Assembly: GCA_051859045.1 (NCBI GenBank)
Contig: JBHYGK010000007.1
Span: forward strand, 1-64,000
Source: JBHYGK01 sp051859045
GTDB taxonomy: Bacteria > Pseudomonadota > Gammaproteobacteria > Xanthomonadales > Xanthomonadaceae
DNA: 64,000 bases
Direction of reading: 5' to 3'
Positions 34,346-42,077 of this stretch are shown piece after piece (positions within the stretch are counted from its first letter, which is position 1; every line of letters begins with the position of its first letter). Under the pieces are notes generated by a model that saw only the letters and a list, made by a program, of their open reading frames with translations, was not told the DNA's origin and did no database searches. Position numbers and translations under genes: made by a program.

Positions 34346-34956
34346 GCCCCGGCCTTGGGGGCGGTGTCCATCTCGAGCCAGCCGGCCACCTTGGCCCGGG
34401 CCTCGTCCACGCCGTCCTTGTGCAGGGCCGAGAACAGCTGCACCGAGGCGCGGTTCTCCAGCTGGCGCAGCACCTGCAGCACGGTCTGCTTGCCGGCGCC
34501 GCGCGAGACCTTGTCGCACTTGGTCAGCAGGCAGTGCGCGGGCAGCCCGCGGTCGAAGGCGTACTCGAGCATCTGCAGGTCGAACTCGCGCAGCGGATGG
34601 CGCACGTCCATCACCACCACCAGGCCCACCAGCGACTGCCGGGTCTGGAAGTAGTCGTTGATGAAGCTCTGCCAGTGCGCGCGCAGGTCGGCCGGCACCT
34701 TGGCGTAGCCGTAGCCCGGCAGGTCGACCAGGTGGCGCTGCGGGCGGTTGAGCGCGAAGTACACCAGCTGCTGGGTGCGGCCGGGGGTCTTGGAGGTGCG
34801 GGCCAGGCCGACCTCGTTGCACAGGGTGTTGAGCGCGGAGCTCTTGCCGGCGTTGGAGCGGCCGGCGAAGGCGACCTCGCGGCCGGCGTCGGCCGGCAGC
34901 TGCTTGGGCAGGTGGGCGGCCAGCAGGTAGCGGGCGCCGGCCAGGGGATTGGCGGC
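34342..34956 (-). CDS. engB: Ribosome biogenesis GTPase EngB (YsxC/YihA)
   Basis: EngB is an essential GTPase in large ribosomal subunit assembly. The 204-residue protein has the complete G motifs: GRSNAGKSS (P-loop), TSKTPGRTQ with the switch I Thr, DLPGYGYAK (G3), LLTKCDK (G4) and a final SALHK (G5). The start at ATG 34956 has AAGGA about ten bases upstream; a GTG seven codons earlier (34977) is an alternative. It ends in the stop-to-stop hairpin shared with the oligopeptide permease gene and diverges from the cytochrome c4 gene, whose promoter lies in the intervening 180 bases. Confidence 0.94.
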   Translation of the reverse strand, partial: AANPLAGARYLLAAHLPKQLPADAGREVAFAGRSNAGKSSALNTLCNEVGLARTSKTPGRTQQLVYFALNRPQRHLVDLPGYGYAKVPADLRAHWQSFINDYFQTRQSLVGLVVVMDVRHPLREFDLQMLEYAFDRGLPAHCLLTKCDKVSRGAGKQTVLQVLRQLENRASVQLFSALHKDGVDEARAKVAGWLEMDTAPKAGA

Positions 34957-35038
34957 CATGCCAGGGGGGTCCTTCACCGGAAACGGGCCGCATGATCGCC
35001 CGCCCGGGGGCCCGAGGCCAGCGCCGGGGGCCCTTTCA

Positions 35039-35068
35039 TTGACCGCCCCCCCGCCGCGCGGGGATACT
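35039..35068 (+). promoter_or_regulatory. Predicted promoter of the cytochrome c4 gene
   Basis: TTGACC (35039-35044), an 18-base spacer and GATACT (35063-35068). Transcription would begin near 35075, giving a leader of about 60 bases before the ATG at 35136. Confidence 0.55.
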
Positions 35069-35135
35069 TTCGCGGTTTCGCGCCCGTGGGATTCCCCCGG
35101 CGCCCGTCCGACATCCAGGTTCCCGGAGCCCGCCC

Positions 35136-35915
35136 ATGAAGTTCCCGCGCATCCTCGGCCTCGCCGGCCTTCTCCTCGCGGCGACCGCCTTCGCGCAGAG
35201 CGCCGACGAGACTGGCGCCGCCGACGCCGCCGCCCCGGCCGCCACCGCCCAGGCCGTGCCCGAGGAGGCCGCCGCCGCCCCGACCCCGCTGCCCGAGGCC
35301 AATGCCCCGGTGGTGCCGGGCAACGCCGAGGCCGGCGCCACCAAGGCCGGCGTCTGCGCCGCCTGCCACGGCGTCGACGGCAACTCCGCCGATCCGCAGT
35401 ACCCGAAGCTGGCCGGCCAGCACGAGCGCTACATCGCCCGCCACCTCGCCCTGTTCCAGAGCGGCGAGCGCGACAACGCGATCATGCTCGGCTTCGCCGC
35501 CGCCCTGACCGCGCAGGACATGCGCGACATCGGCGCCTACTACGCCTCCCAGACCGTGGTCGCCGGCCTCGCCGACGAGTCCGTGATCGCCGAGGGCCCG
35601 AACGCCGGCAAGAAGTTCTACGAGGTCGGCCAAGCCCTGTGGCGCGGCGGCGACGCCGATCGCGCGATCCCGGCCTGCATGGCCTGCCACGGCCCCTCCG
35701 GCCTCGGCAACCCTGGCCCGGCCTACCCGGCCGTCGGCGGCCAGCATGCGGCCTACACCGCCGCCCAGCTGCAGGCCTACCGCGCCGGCACCGTCTACGG
35801 CCGCGGCAACAACGCCAACGCCGTGATGGCCGGCGTCGCCGCCGGCCTGACCGACGAGGAGATCCAGGGCCTCGCGACCTTCATCGAAGGCCTGCACCCG
35901 GTCACCGACCGCTGA
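35136..35915 (+). CDS. Dihaem cytochrome c4
   Basis: A 259-residue periplasmic electron carrier with two c-type haem sites: CAACH (Cys74, Cys77, His78) and CMACH (Cys181, Cys184, His185). Distal Met ligands are probably in IMLGF and VMAGV. A signal peptide (ILGLAGLLLAATAFAQ) is followed by an Ala/Pro/Glu-rich linker of about 35 residues before the first haem domain, which is longer than usual. Cytochrome c4 passes electrons from the bc1 complex to haem-copper oxidases, in keeping with the oxidase assembly genes at the right edge of the window. An intrinsic terminator follows at 35959. Confidence 0.93.
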   Translation: MKFPRILGLAGLLLAATAFAQSADETGAADAAAPAATAQAVPEEAAAAPTPLPEANAPVVPGNAEAGATKAGVCAACHGVDGNSADPQYPKLAGQHERYIARHLALFQSGERDNAIMLGFAAALTAQDMRDIGAYYASQTVVAGLADESVIAEGPNAGKKFYEVGQALWRGGDADRAIPACMACHGPSGLGNPGPAYPAVGGQHAAYTAAQLQAYRAGTVYGRGNNANAVMAGVAAGLTDEEIQGLATFIEGLHPVTDR

Positions 35916-35958
35916 TCGCGGCGGGCGGGGAACTCCCGCCCTCACGCGTGGTTCAGTC

Positions 35959-35995
35959 GGCCGGCCCAGGATCACGGGCCGGCCTTTCTTTTTCC
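35959..35995 (+). terminator. Intrinsic terminator after cytochrome c4, just before dsbA
   Basis: GGCCGGCCC (35959-35967), an 8-base loop, GGGCCGGCC (35976-35984), then TTTCTTTTTCC. A perfect 9-bp GC stem with a good U-tract, the best in the window. It ends only 12 bases before the DsbA-like start codon, so the RNA for that gene must either read through it or start within or upstream of it. Confidence 0.85.
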
Positions 35996-36007
35996 AGGGA
36001 CCCCACC

Positions 36008-36676
36008 ATGCTCAAGCGACTGCTCGCCTTCCTGCTCGTCCTCGCCCCGGTCGCCGCCTGCAGCGCGCAGACCGCGCCCGCCGCCGCCGGCGCCGGCCCC
36101 GTCGAGGGCGTCGACTACGCCCTGATCGCCAACCCGCAGCTCTACCAGGCCACGCCGGGCAAGATCGAGGTCGTCGAGGTGTTCGCCTTCACCTGCGGCC
36201 ACTGCGGCAACGCCCACCCGATCGTCGAGCGCTGGAAGGCCACGCTGGCCTCCGACGTCAGCTTCCACTACGTCCCGGCCGCCTTCGGCGGCGCGCAGAC
36301 CCCGTTCGCGCAGGCCTTCTACGCCGCGCAGTCGGCCGGCGTCCTGGAGGCCAACCACACCGCGCTGTTCCGCGCCGTGCTGGTGGAGCGCGCGATCCCG
36401 CCGAGCGCCCAGGCCGGCCCGCTGCTCGCGCGCTGGTTCGCCGCCCGCGGCGGCACCGACGAGGCGCGCTTCGCGTCCAGCATGAACTCCTTCGCCGTCA
36501 ACGGCCGCGTGACCCGCAGCACCCAGCTGATGCAGGCCTGGGGCATCGAGGTCACCCCGACGTTCGTGGTCGCCGGCAAGTACCGCGTCACCAGCCGCGC
36601 CGGCATGACCCACGAGGACACCCTGCGCGTGGTCGACGCGCTGGTGGCCCGCGAGCGGGCGGCCGCCGGGCGTTGA
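36008..36676 (+). CDS. DsbA-family thiol:disulfide oxidoreductase, lipoprotein form
   Basis: A 222-residue periplasmic protein. The signal (LLAFLLVLAPVAAC) ends in a lipobox with Cys18, so it is probably tethered to a membrane. The thioredoxin-like DsbA core follows: EVFAFTCGHCGNAHPIVERW has the active site Cys63-Gly-His-Cys66, the helical insert follows, and the cis-Pro is in IEVTPTFVV. Family role is oxidation of cysteines in exported proteins. The CGHC site differs from the CPHC of E. coli DsbA and would have a different redox potential. A strong terminator ends 12 bases before its start. It is of the type often found near cytochrome c4 in xanthomonads and pseudomonads. Confidence 0.88.
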   Translation: MLKRLLAFLLVLAPVAACSAQTAPAAAGAGPVEGVDYALIANPQLYQATPGKIEVVEVFAFTCGHCGNAHPIVERWKATLASDVSFHYVPAAFGGAQTPFAQAFYAAQSAGVLEANHTALFRAVLVERAIPPSAQAGPLLARWFAARGGTDEARFASSMNSFAVNGRVTRSTQLMQAWGIEVTPTFVVAGKYRVTSRAGMTHEDTLRVVDALVARERAAAGR

Positions 36677-36785
36677 GCCCCGTCGCCCACCGCCGCACCC
36701 CGACGGAGGCCGCGCGAGCGGCCTTCGTCGCATCCGGGCCCCGCGCGGCCGGCACGCCGGCCCCGGTTCACGGCACACTGCGCGC

Positions 36786-37550
36786 ATGAGCCTCCCCACC
36801 CAGCGCCTGCGCCTGCTGAGCGCGAACATCCAGGCCGGCAACTCCACCCGCAGCTACGGCGAGTACATCACCCGCAGCTGGTCGCACGTGCTGCCGGCCG
36901 GCAAGCGCGACAGCCTGGTCGAGATCGCGCGCGTGGCCGAGCCCTTCGACATCGTCGGGCTGCAGGAGGCCGACGCCGGCTCGCTGCGCTCGGGCTTCAC
37001 CAACCAGACCCACTTCGTGGCCGAGGCCGCGGGCTTCCCGTACTGGAGCCACCAGCCCAACCGCAGCGTCGGCGGCATCGCCCGCAGCGCCAACGCGCTG
37101 CTGAGCCGGCTCGCGCCGACCGAGGTGCTCGACCATCCCCTGCCCGGCCGCGTGCCCGGCCGCGGCGTGCTGATGGCCCGCTTCGGGCGCGGGCCCGACG
37201 CGCTCACCATCGCGGTGGCGCACCTCTCGCTGGGCGCGAAGTCGCGCGCCACCCAGGTGGGCTTCCTGTCGGAGCTGCTGGCCGAGGCCCGGCACGTGGT
37301 GCTGATGGGCGACTTCAACTGCGCCAGCGACGCCCGCGAGATGGGCCTGCTGTTCACCCGCACCCGCCTGCAGCCGCCGGCCTGCGCGACGCCGACCTTC
37401 CCCAGCTGGGCGCCGGTGCGCTGCCTCGACCACATCCTGGCCAGCCCGGAGCTGGGCGCCGAGGGCCTGGAGGCCTTCCCCGCGGCCTACTCCGACCACC
37501 TCGCGATCGCGGTCAGCGTGCAGGTGCCCGAGGCCGCGCTGGCGGGCTGA
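36786..37550 (+). CDS. Endonuclease/exonuclease/phosphatase-family protein
   Basis: A 254-residue soluble protein with the DNase I-like fold motifs: LLSANIQAGN at the N terminus, IVGLQEADAG with the metal-binding Glu, AVAHLSLGAKSRATQ, LMGDFNCA with the Asp/Asn pair, and the C-terminal LDHILAS and YSDHLAI with the catalytic Asp-His. There is no signal peptide. Family members cleave nucleic acids, inositol phosphates or sphingomyelin; the substrate cannot be told. It begins about 110 bases after the DsbA-like gene and probably has its own promoter. It is followed by two GC hairpins that separate it from the convergent small secreted-protein gene. Confidence 0.86.
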   Translation: MSLPTQRLRLLSANIQAGNSTRSYGEYITRSWSHVLPAGKRDSLVEIARVAEPFDIVGLQEADAGSLRSGFTNQTHFVAEAAGFPYWSHQPNRSVGGIARSANALLSRLAPTEVLDHPLPGRVPGRGVLMARFGRGPDALTIAVAHLSLGAKSRATQVGFLSELLAEARHVVLMGDFNCASDAREMGLLFTRTRLQPPACATPTFPSWAPVRCLDHILASPELGAEGLEAFPAAYSDHLAIAVSVQVPEAALAG

Positions 37551-37563
37551 GGCCCGACGCGAC

Positions 37564-37596
37564 GAGGCCCCGCGGCGCGACGCGCGGCGGGGCCTC
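37564..37596. terminator. 10-bp hairpin after the endonuclease/phosphatase-fold gene
   Basis: GAGGCCCCGC and its complement GCGGGGCCTC with a 13-base GC loop, located 14 bases after the stop. No U-tract. It is the first of two adjacent hairpins between convergent genes. Confidence 0.5.
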
Positions 37597-37603
37597 CGGC
37601 GGG

Positions 37604-37624
37604 CGCCCGGGCCGGGCCCGGGCG
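37604..37624. terminator. 9-bp hairpin before the convergent stop of the small secreted gene
   Basis: CGCCCGGGC-CGG-GCCCGGGCG, perfect 9-bp stem, four bases beyond the end of the minus-strand gene at 37629. It probably serves that gene. No U-tract. Confidence 0.5.
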
Positions 37625-37628
37625 TCGC

Positions 37629-37964
37629 TCACTCGGTGATCGTGTAGCTGCCGGTCTCGCAGAGATCCTCGGCCTCGACGACGGTCTCGGAGCCATCGTC
37701 CCAGACGAACTTCATGTCGTACTCGCACTGGGTGCGGCCGTCGGCGATGGTGACGTTGGCGGACTCGCCGGCGCCGAGCACGCCGCTGCCCAGGATGTCC
37801 TCTTCCCACGCGTCGACGTCGGACGGCGAGGCGTAGAACTCGACGATCACGCTGCCGGTGTCGTTGGTGAGGGTGAACTCGAGGTCCTCGGCGAGCGCCG
37901 GGGCGCTGGTGAAGGCGAGGCCAAAGGCGAGGACGGCGGCGAAGCGGGTGCGGAGGCGGTTCAT
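37629..37964 (-). CDS. Small exported protein with two conserved-type cysteines, function unknown
   Basis: A 111-residue protein with a signal peptide (FAAVLAFGLAFTSAPALA, cut before EDLEF). The acidic mature part of about 85 residues (FTLTNDTGSVIVEFYASPS...W, ..QCEYDMKF.., ..DLCETGSYTI) has two Cys that could form a disulfide and looks like one beta-sandwich domain. The same pattern is seen in small secreted proteins of other proteobacteria that have been misnamed argininosuccinate lyase. The ATG at 37964 has AGGGA nine bases upstream; an ATG six bases earlier is too close to it. A terminator of the TonB receptor gene lies just upstream, so it must have its own promoter (a possible -10 TATGCT, revcomp of 38002-38007, is weak). 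Confidence 0.68.
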   Translation of the reverse strand: MNRLRTRFAAVLAFGLAFTSAPALAEDLEFTLTNDTGSVIVEFYASPSDVDAWEEDILGSGVLGAGESANVTIADGRTQCEYDMKFVWDDGSETVVEAEDLCETGSYTITE

Positions 37965-38077
37965 CGGCATGGGTCCCTGGACCCCGGATCGGGGTGGCGT
38001 GAGCATAGCCGGCCTGGCGCGTCGCGCGCGTCGGGACCTTCGTCGGATGGACGCGGGTTCCCCCCGCTGGACGGGCG

Positions 38078-38105
38078 AAAAAAAGGCCGGGCGCGAGGCC
38101 CGGCC
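38078..38105 (-). terminator. Intrinsic terminator of the TonB-dependent receptor gene
   Basis: On the minus strand GGCCGGGC-CTCGC-GCCCGGCC is followed by seven T. It lies 49 bases after the receptor stop and has a perfect 8-bp stem. Confidence 0.85.
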
Positions 38106-38153
38106 AACCTGAGGCGGGGCGGCGGCGACCGCCGCCCCGCCTGCCTTCAGGAC

Positions 38154-41039
38154 TCAGAAGCGGATGTCGGCGCGCAGGTACCAGGCGCGGCCGCCCGGGA
38201 TGTCGTAGGTGGACGGGTCGTAGCCGTTGAGCGAGCAGCTCAGGCAGATCGGCGGGTCCTTGTCGAAGAGGTTGTTGATGCCCGCCGACAGGGTGACGCC
38301 CTGCATCCAGTCGATCCGGTAGGACATCTGGACGTCGTGGTAGGTGATCGCCTCGAGGGTGTTGCGGCCGCTGGCCTGGTCGGAGCAGACGGCGAAGCCC
38401 GCGGCGTCGCCGCAGTCCTCGGTGAGCTCGCTGGTGTGGCGCAGCGCCCACGAGGCCGACCACGGGCCATGGGCCCAGTCCAGCGACGCCGCCGCGCTCC
38501 ACTCCGGGATGCCGCCGTCGTTGACCTCGATCCCCGGGCCCTGCGGCTGGCGCTGGCCGTTGGCGCCGAAGGCCTCGTACTTGCCGACGAAGGTGTTGCG
38601 CCAGGTCGCGCGGAAGCGATGGCCGCCCTCGGTCTCGGGGAAGGTCCAGAACAGGTCGATGTCGTAGCCGTCGGTCTCGATCGAACCGAGGTTGGTCAGG
38701 CGGTTGTTGAAGCTGTTGATGCCGCCGGTGACCGCGCGGGTGATGCCCGAGCAGTACAGCGGGTCGAGGGTGGCGACGCAGAGGTCGAGCTGGGTCTGCG
38801 CGTCGATGGCCTGGATGGCGCCCTCGACCTCGTGGCGGTACCAGGTGAACTCGATGTCCACCCGCTCCGAGATGGCCGTGCCCTCGAGGAAGGCCGGGGT
38901 CCACACCGCGCCGAGGCTCAGGCTGTCGGCGAGCTCGGGCGCGAGGTCGCGGTTGCCGCCGGTGAGCACGGAGATCTGCGGGTTGGGCTGGGTGTAGCCC
39001 ACCGGCACGCCCAGCGTGGCGCAGTTGGCGGTGAGGTTGGAGGCCACCGGGGCCGAGCACGGGTCGTCGAGCACCAGGTCGGCGCGGCTGGCCGAGCCGA
39101 ACAGCTCGCCGATCGACGGCGCGCGGAAGCCCTCGGCCAGCGTGGCGCGGAACAGCAGCTCGTCGGCCGGCTGGAAGCGCAGGCCGATCTTGTGGGTGAA
39201 CTCGCCGCCGAAGGTGGAGTAGTCGGAGTAGCGGCCCGCCAGCGAGAGGTCGAAGCGCTCGCCGCCCGCGCCCTCGAACAGCGGGATCGACAGCTCGCCG
39301 AAGGCCTCGGTGACGTCGTAGCTGCCGGAGGTCGGCAGCGAGGGCACGCCGTTGTAGTCGCCGCGCACGGTCAGCGCGTCGGGCGTGTAGCTGCCGTCGA
39401 GGTCGCGGTACTCGATGCCGGTGGCGAAGGCCAGCGCGCCGGCCGGCAGGTCGAGCAGCTCGCCGCTGAGGTTGGCGCTGACCTGGGTGATGGCGTTCTC
39501 GCTCTCGTCGCGCACCACCGGCTGGATGAAGGCCAGCATCGCCGGGGTGATCGAGCCCGGGCCGCCCCAGATGTCGAGCGGCGTGCAGCCCGCGACCGCC
39601 GCGCAGGCGGTCGGGTCGCCGAGCGCCAGCGCGATGTTGCGGATGTTGTAGCTGCCGAAGTTGGTCTGCTCGGCGGAGTTCTCCGAGCGCACCACGTTGA
39701 CGTCCCAGAACCAGCTGCGCTCGCCCATCGAGAACGCGCCCTCGAAGCCCGTGGCCACGTAGACGGTGTCGACGACCTGCTCGAAGCGGCGCGCGCCGCC
39801 TTCCACCGGGCGGCGGCCGATCAGGATCAGGCTGCCGTCGGAGGAGTCGAGGTCGAAGCCGAACGGGTTGAAGGGGTTGAGCCGCGAGATGACGATGTTG
39901 TCGGCCAGCGGGTTGCCGGTGCCGGCCTCGGGGCCGAGGAAGATCGGCTCGGGCGCGGCCTGGTTGACCGACTCGCGGCGGTTGTACAGCGCGCGGGCGT
40001 ACCAGCCGATGTCCTCGGTGACGTCGAAGCGCACCTGGCCGAACAGGCCGGCGCGCTCGGACGGGGTGACCAGCAGGTTGAACTGCGCGAAGTTGAAGCG
40101 GTCGGCGGTGGTGAAGCAGTGGAAGTCGTCGGTGCGCGTGCAGCCGGTCTGGCTGGGGTCGTAGAACGGGTTGGAGCCCGCGCCGGTGTTGGGGGTGAGG
40201 TTGAGCGTGGCGCCGGTGTTGGGGTCGGTGATGATGAAGCGGCCGAACGGCGTGGCCGAGCTGCCGAAGCTCAGGCCGGTGCCCGGCACCGGGAACGCCG
40301 ACTGCTCGCGGTCGCGCGAGAGCACCTCGCCCTGGTCGGTGTAGCTGGCGCCGAGGAACCAGCGCAGGCGGTCGTTGCCGCCGCCCAGCGCCAGGTCGAT
40401 GCTGCCGTTGGCGCCGTCGCCTTCGGTGAACTGGCCGCCCTGCACGCGCACCGAGGCGCCGTCGAAGTCGCGGCGGGTGATGATGTTGACCACGCCGGCG
40501 ATGGCGTCGGAGCCGTACAGCGACGACGCGCCGTCCTCCAGCACCTCGATGCGGTCGACGATGGCCAGCGGGATGGTGTTGAGGTCGGTGGCCGAGCCCA
40601 CGCCCGAGGCCGAGCTCTCGTTCACCCACCGCAGGCCGTCGACGAGCACCAGCACGCGCTTGGCGCCGAGGTGGCGCAGGTCGACCTGGGAGGAGCCCGC
40701 GCCGACGCCGTCGCCATTGGGCGAGAAGCCGAAGTTGCCCGAGGAGTTGAAGCGGGTGTTGAGCGCGGAGCCCGAGCCGGTCAGGGCCGAGACCACGTCG
40801 CCGATGGAGGTCAGGCCGCTGCGGTCGATGTCCTCGCGGCTGACCACCTGCACGGGCACCTGGCCCTCGGTCTCGGCGCGCTTGATGCGCGAGCCGGTGA
40901 CCTCGACCCGGTCGAGGTCGGTGGGCGAGGCGGCGGGCGCGGCGTCCTGCGCGATGGCGGGCGCGGCGAGCGGCAGCAGGGCGAGCGAGAGCGCGGCGCG
41001 GATGGCCGCGTCGAGGCGGCGGCGACGGATGGACGACAT
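38154..41039 (-). CDS. TonB-dependent outer-membrane receptor
   Basis: A 961-residue outer-membrane transporter. A signal peptide ([15 protein letters not shown]) is followed by a TonB-box-like [12 protein letters not shown] and the plug domain ([50 protein letters not shown]). The rest is a 22-strand barrel with many Gly/Ser-rich turns; the C terminus ends in a phenylalanine (YLRADIRF), as outer-membrane proteins do. The GSRI.R lead is typical of the large receptor sets of xanthomonads and caulobacters, which take up peptides, sugars or metal chelates; the ligand here is unknown. Pairs of Cys in barrel loops (CSAP..NC, CSGI) might form disulfides. A promoter lies 60-90 bases upstream and a terminator 49 bases downstream. 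Confidence 0.93.
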   Translation of the reverse strand: MSSIRRRRLDAAIRAALSLALLPLAAPAIAQDAAPAASPTDLDRVEVTGSRIKRAETEGQVPVQVVSREDIDRSGLTSIGDVVSALTGSGSALNTRFNSSGNFGFSPNGDGVGAGSSQVDLRHLGAKRVLVLVDGLRWVNESSASGVGSATDLNTIPLAIVDRIEVLEDGASSLYGSDAIAGVVNIITRRDFDGASVRVQGGQFTEGDGANGSIDLALGGGNDRLRWFLGASYTDQGEVLSRDREQSAFPVPGTGLSFGSSATPFGRFIITDPNTGATLNLTPNTGAGSNPFYDPSQTGCTRTDDFHCFTTADRFNFAQFNLLVTPSERAGLFGQVRFDVTEDIGWYARALYNRRESVNQAAPEPIFLGPEAGTGNPLADNIVISRLNPFNPFGFDLDSSDGSLILIGRRPVEGGARRFEQVVDTVYVATGFEGAFSMGERSWFWDVNVVRSENSAEQTNFGSYNIRNIALALGDPTACAAVAGCTPLDIWGGPGSITPAMLAFIQPVVRDESENAITQVSANLSGELLDLPAGALAFATGIEYRDLDGSYTPDALTVRGDYNGVPSLPTSGSYDVTEAFGELSIPLFEGAGGERFDLSLAGRYSDYSTFGGEFTHKIGLRFQPADELLFRATLAEGFRAPSIGELFGSASRADLVLDDPCSAPVASNLTANCATLGVPVGYTQPNPQISVLTGGNRDLAPELADSLSLGAVWTPAFLEGTAISERVDIEFTWYRHEVEGAIQAIDAQTQLDLCVATLDPLYCSGITRAVTGGINSFNNRLTNLGSIETDGYDIDLFWTFPETEGGHRFRATWRNTFVGKYEAFGANGQRQPQGPGIEVNDGGIPEWSAAASLDWAHGPWSASWALRHTSELTEDCGDAAGFAVCSDQASGRNTLEAITYHDVQMSYRIDWMQGVTLSAGINNLFDKDPPICLSCSLNGYDPSTYDIPGGRAWYLRADIRF

Positions 41040-41098
41040 GGCGATGGACCCCAGGGAAAGGAAACCCGAGGCCGCCCCCGCGGCCCCGTGGCGCTCCG

Positions 41099-41128
41099 GT
41101 TGTAGTCCGGCGGTCACGCTCCCCGCAA
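41099..41128 (-). promoter_or_regulatory. Predicted promoter of the TonB-dependent receptor gene
   Basis: Minus strand TTGCGG (revcomp of 41123-41128), an 18-base spacer, TACAAC (revcomp of 41099-41104). The leader would be about 53 bases. No regulator site is recognisable. Confidence 0.45.
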
Positions 41129-41213
41129 GGCACTCCGCCACCGGCGCGGGCGCGTCCTCTCCGGCCCCCGTCGCGCGTTTCGCGCGCGCCGCGGGCGCGC
41201 GCGCGCGCCCCCC

Positions 41214-42014
41214 TCAGCCGCCCCCGAGCGCCAGCGACAGCCCGACCAGGAACAGGAAGCCCGCGAACACCCGCTTCAGGGCCGGGCCGCTGATCGCGTG
41301 CGCCAGCCGGGTGCCCAGCGGCGCCACCAGCACCGAGGCCAGCGCGATGCCGATCGCGGCGGGCAGGTGGACGTAGCCCCAGCCGTGCTCGGGCAGCGCG
41401 CCCGGCGGCGCGTGCAGCGCGTAGCCCAGTGCCGCGGCCACGCCGATCGCCACGCCGCAGGCGCTCGAGGTGCCCACCGCGCGCACCATCGGCACCCCGC
41501 GCCAGGCCAGCAGCGGCACGGTCAGGCTGCCGCCGCCGATCCCGACCACGGCCGACACCGCGCCGATCACGCCGCCCGCGGCCCACATCAGCGGCCCGCG
41601 CGGCGGCGGCGCGTCGAGCGCGCGCTCGCGCACCCCGCCCAGCGCCAGCTGGGCGCCCGCCAGCAGGCAGTAGCCGGCCACCAGCCAGCGCAGCACGCTT
41701 CCATCGAGCGCGGTGGCCACGCCGCTGCCCACCCAGGCGCCGAGCAGCAGCCCGGGCACCAGCGCGCGCACGGTCGGCCAGAGCACGCCGCCGCGCGCGT
41801 GGTGGGCGCGCGCCGAGCTCAGCCCGGTCAGCACGATGCTGGCCAGCGAGCTGGCCAGCGCGGCGTGCATCGCGGCCTCCTGCGGCACGCCCATCAGCGG
41901 CAGCACGAACGCCAGCGCCGCCACCAGCACCAGCCCGCCGCCCACGCCCAGCAGCCCCGCGAGCAGCCCCGCGACGGCCCCGAGCAGCGGGAACACCAGC
42001 CAGGCCAGGCTCAC
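41214..42014 (-). CDS. TauE/SafE-family (sulfite/sulfoacetate exporter) membrane protein
   Basis: A 266-residue inner-membrane protein with about eight helices arranged as an internal duplication: the N-terminal GLLAGLLGVGGGLVLV and the mid-protein AVSAVVGIGGGSLTVPLL are the paired signature loops of the TauE/SafE (TSUP) family. The start is GTG at 42014, right at the conserved N terminus (SLAWLVFPLLG); no ATG is available. Family members export sulfite, sulfoacetate or other small anions. It diverges from the lytic transglycosylase gene, with only 63 bases between the two start codons, so both promoters overlap there. The TonB receptor lies downstream in direction but has its own promoter. 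Confidence 0.87.
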   Translation of the reverse strand: MSLAWLVFPLLGAVAGLLAGLLGVGGGLVLVAALAFVLPLMGVPQEAAMHAALASSLASIVLTGLSSARAHHARGGVLWPTVRALVPGLLLGAWVGSGVATALDGSVLRWLVAGYCLLAGAQLALGGVRERALDAPPPRGPLMWAAGGVIGAVSAVVGIGGGSLTVPLLAWRGVPMVRAVGTSSACGVAIGVAAALGYALHAPPGALPEHGWGYVHLPAAIGIALASVLVAPLGTRLAHAISGPALKRVFAGFLFLVGLSLALGGG

Positions 42015-42065
42015 GGGCGGGCCTCGGCGCGCCGGTCTCGACGGGGTCTGGATGGGGGCATCGGC

Positions 42066-42071
42066 TACACT
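42066..42071 (+). promoter_or_regulatory. Candidate -10 (TACACT) of slt, placing transcription start at the ATG
   Basis: TACACT ends six bases before the ATG at 42078, so transcription would begin at or within one base of the start codon. No ribosome site is present between it and the ATG. This suggests a leaderless mRNA. Confidence 0.4.
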
Positions 42072-42077
42072 CCTCGC

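Noticed and set aside
37951..38006. Start of the small secreted-protein gene at 38006 or 37970
   Set aside because: The 38006 start adds a Pro-rich lead before the signal peptide, and the 37970 ATG is only three bases from the AGGGA ribosome site; 37964 has normal spacing.
41298..42077. Upstream extension of the slt frame
   Set aside because: The sequence is His/Gln/Arg-rich antisense of the TauE/SafE gene; the signal peptide begins at ATG 42078.
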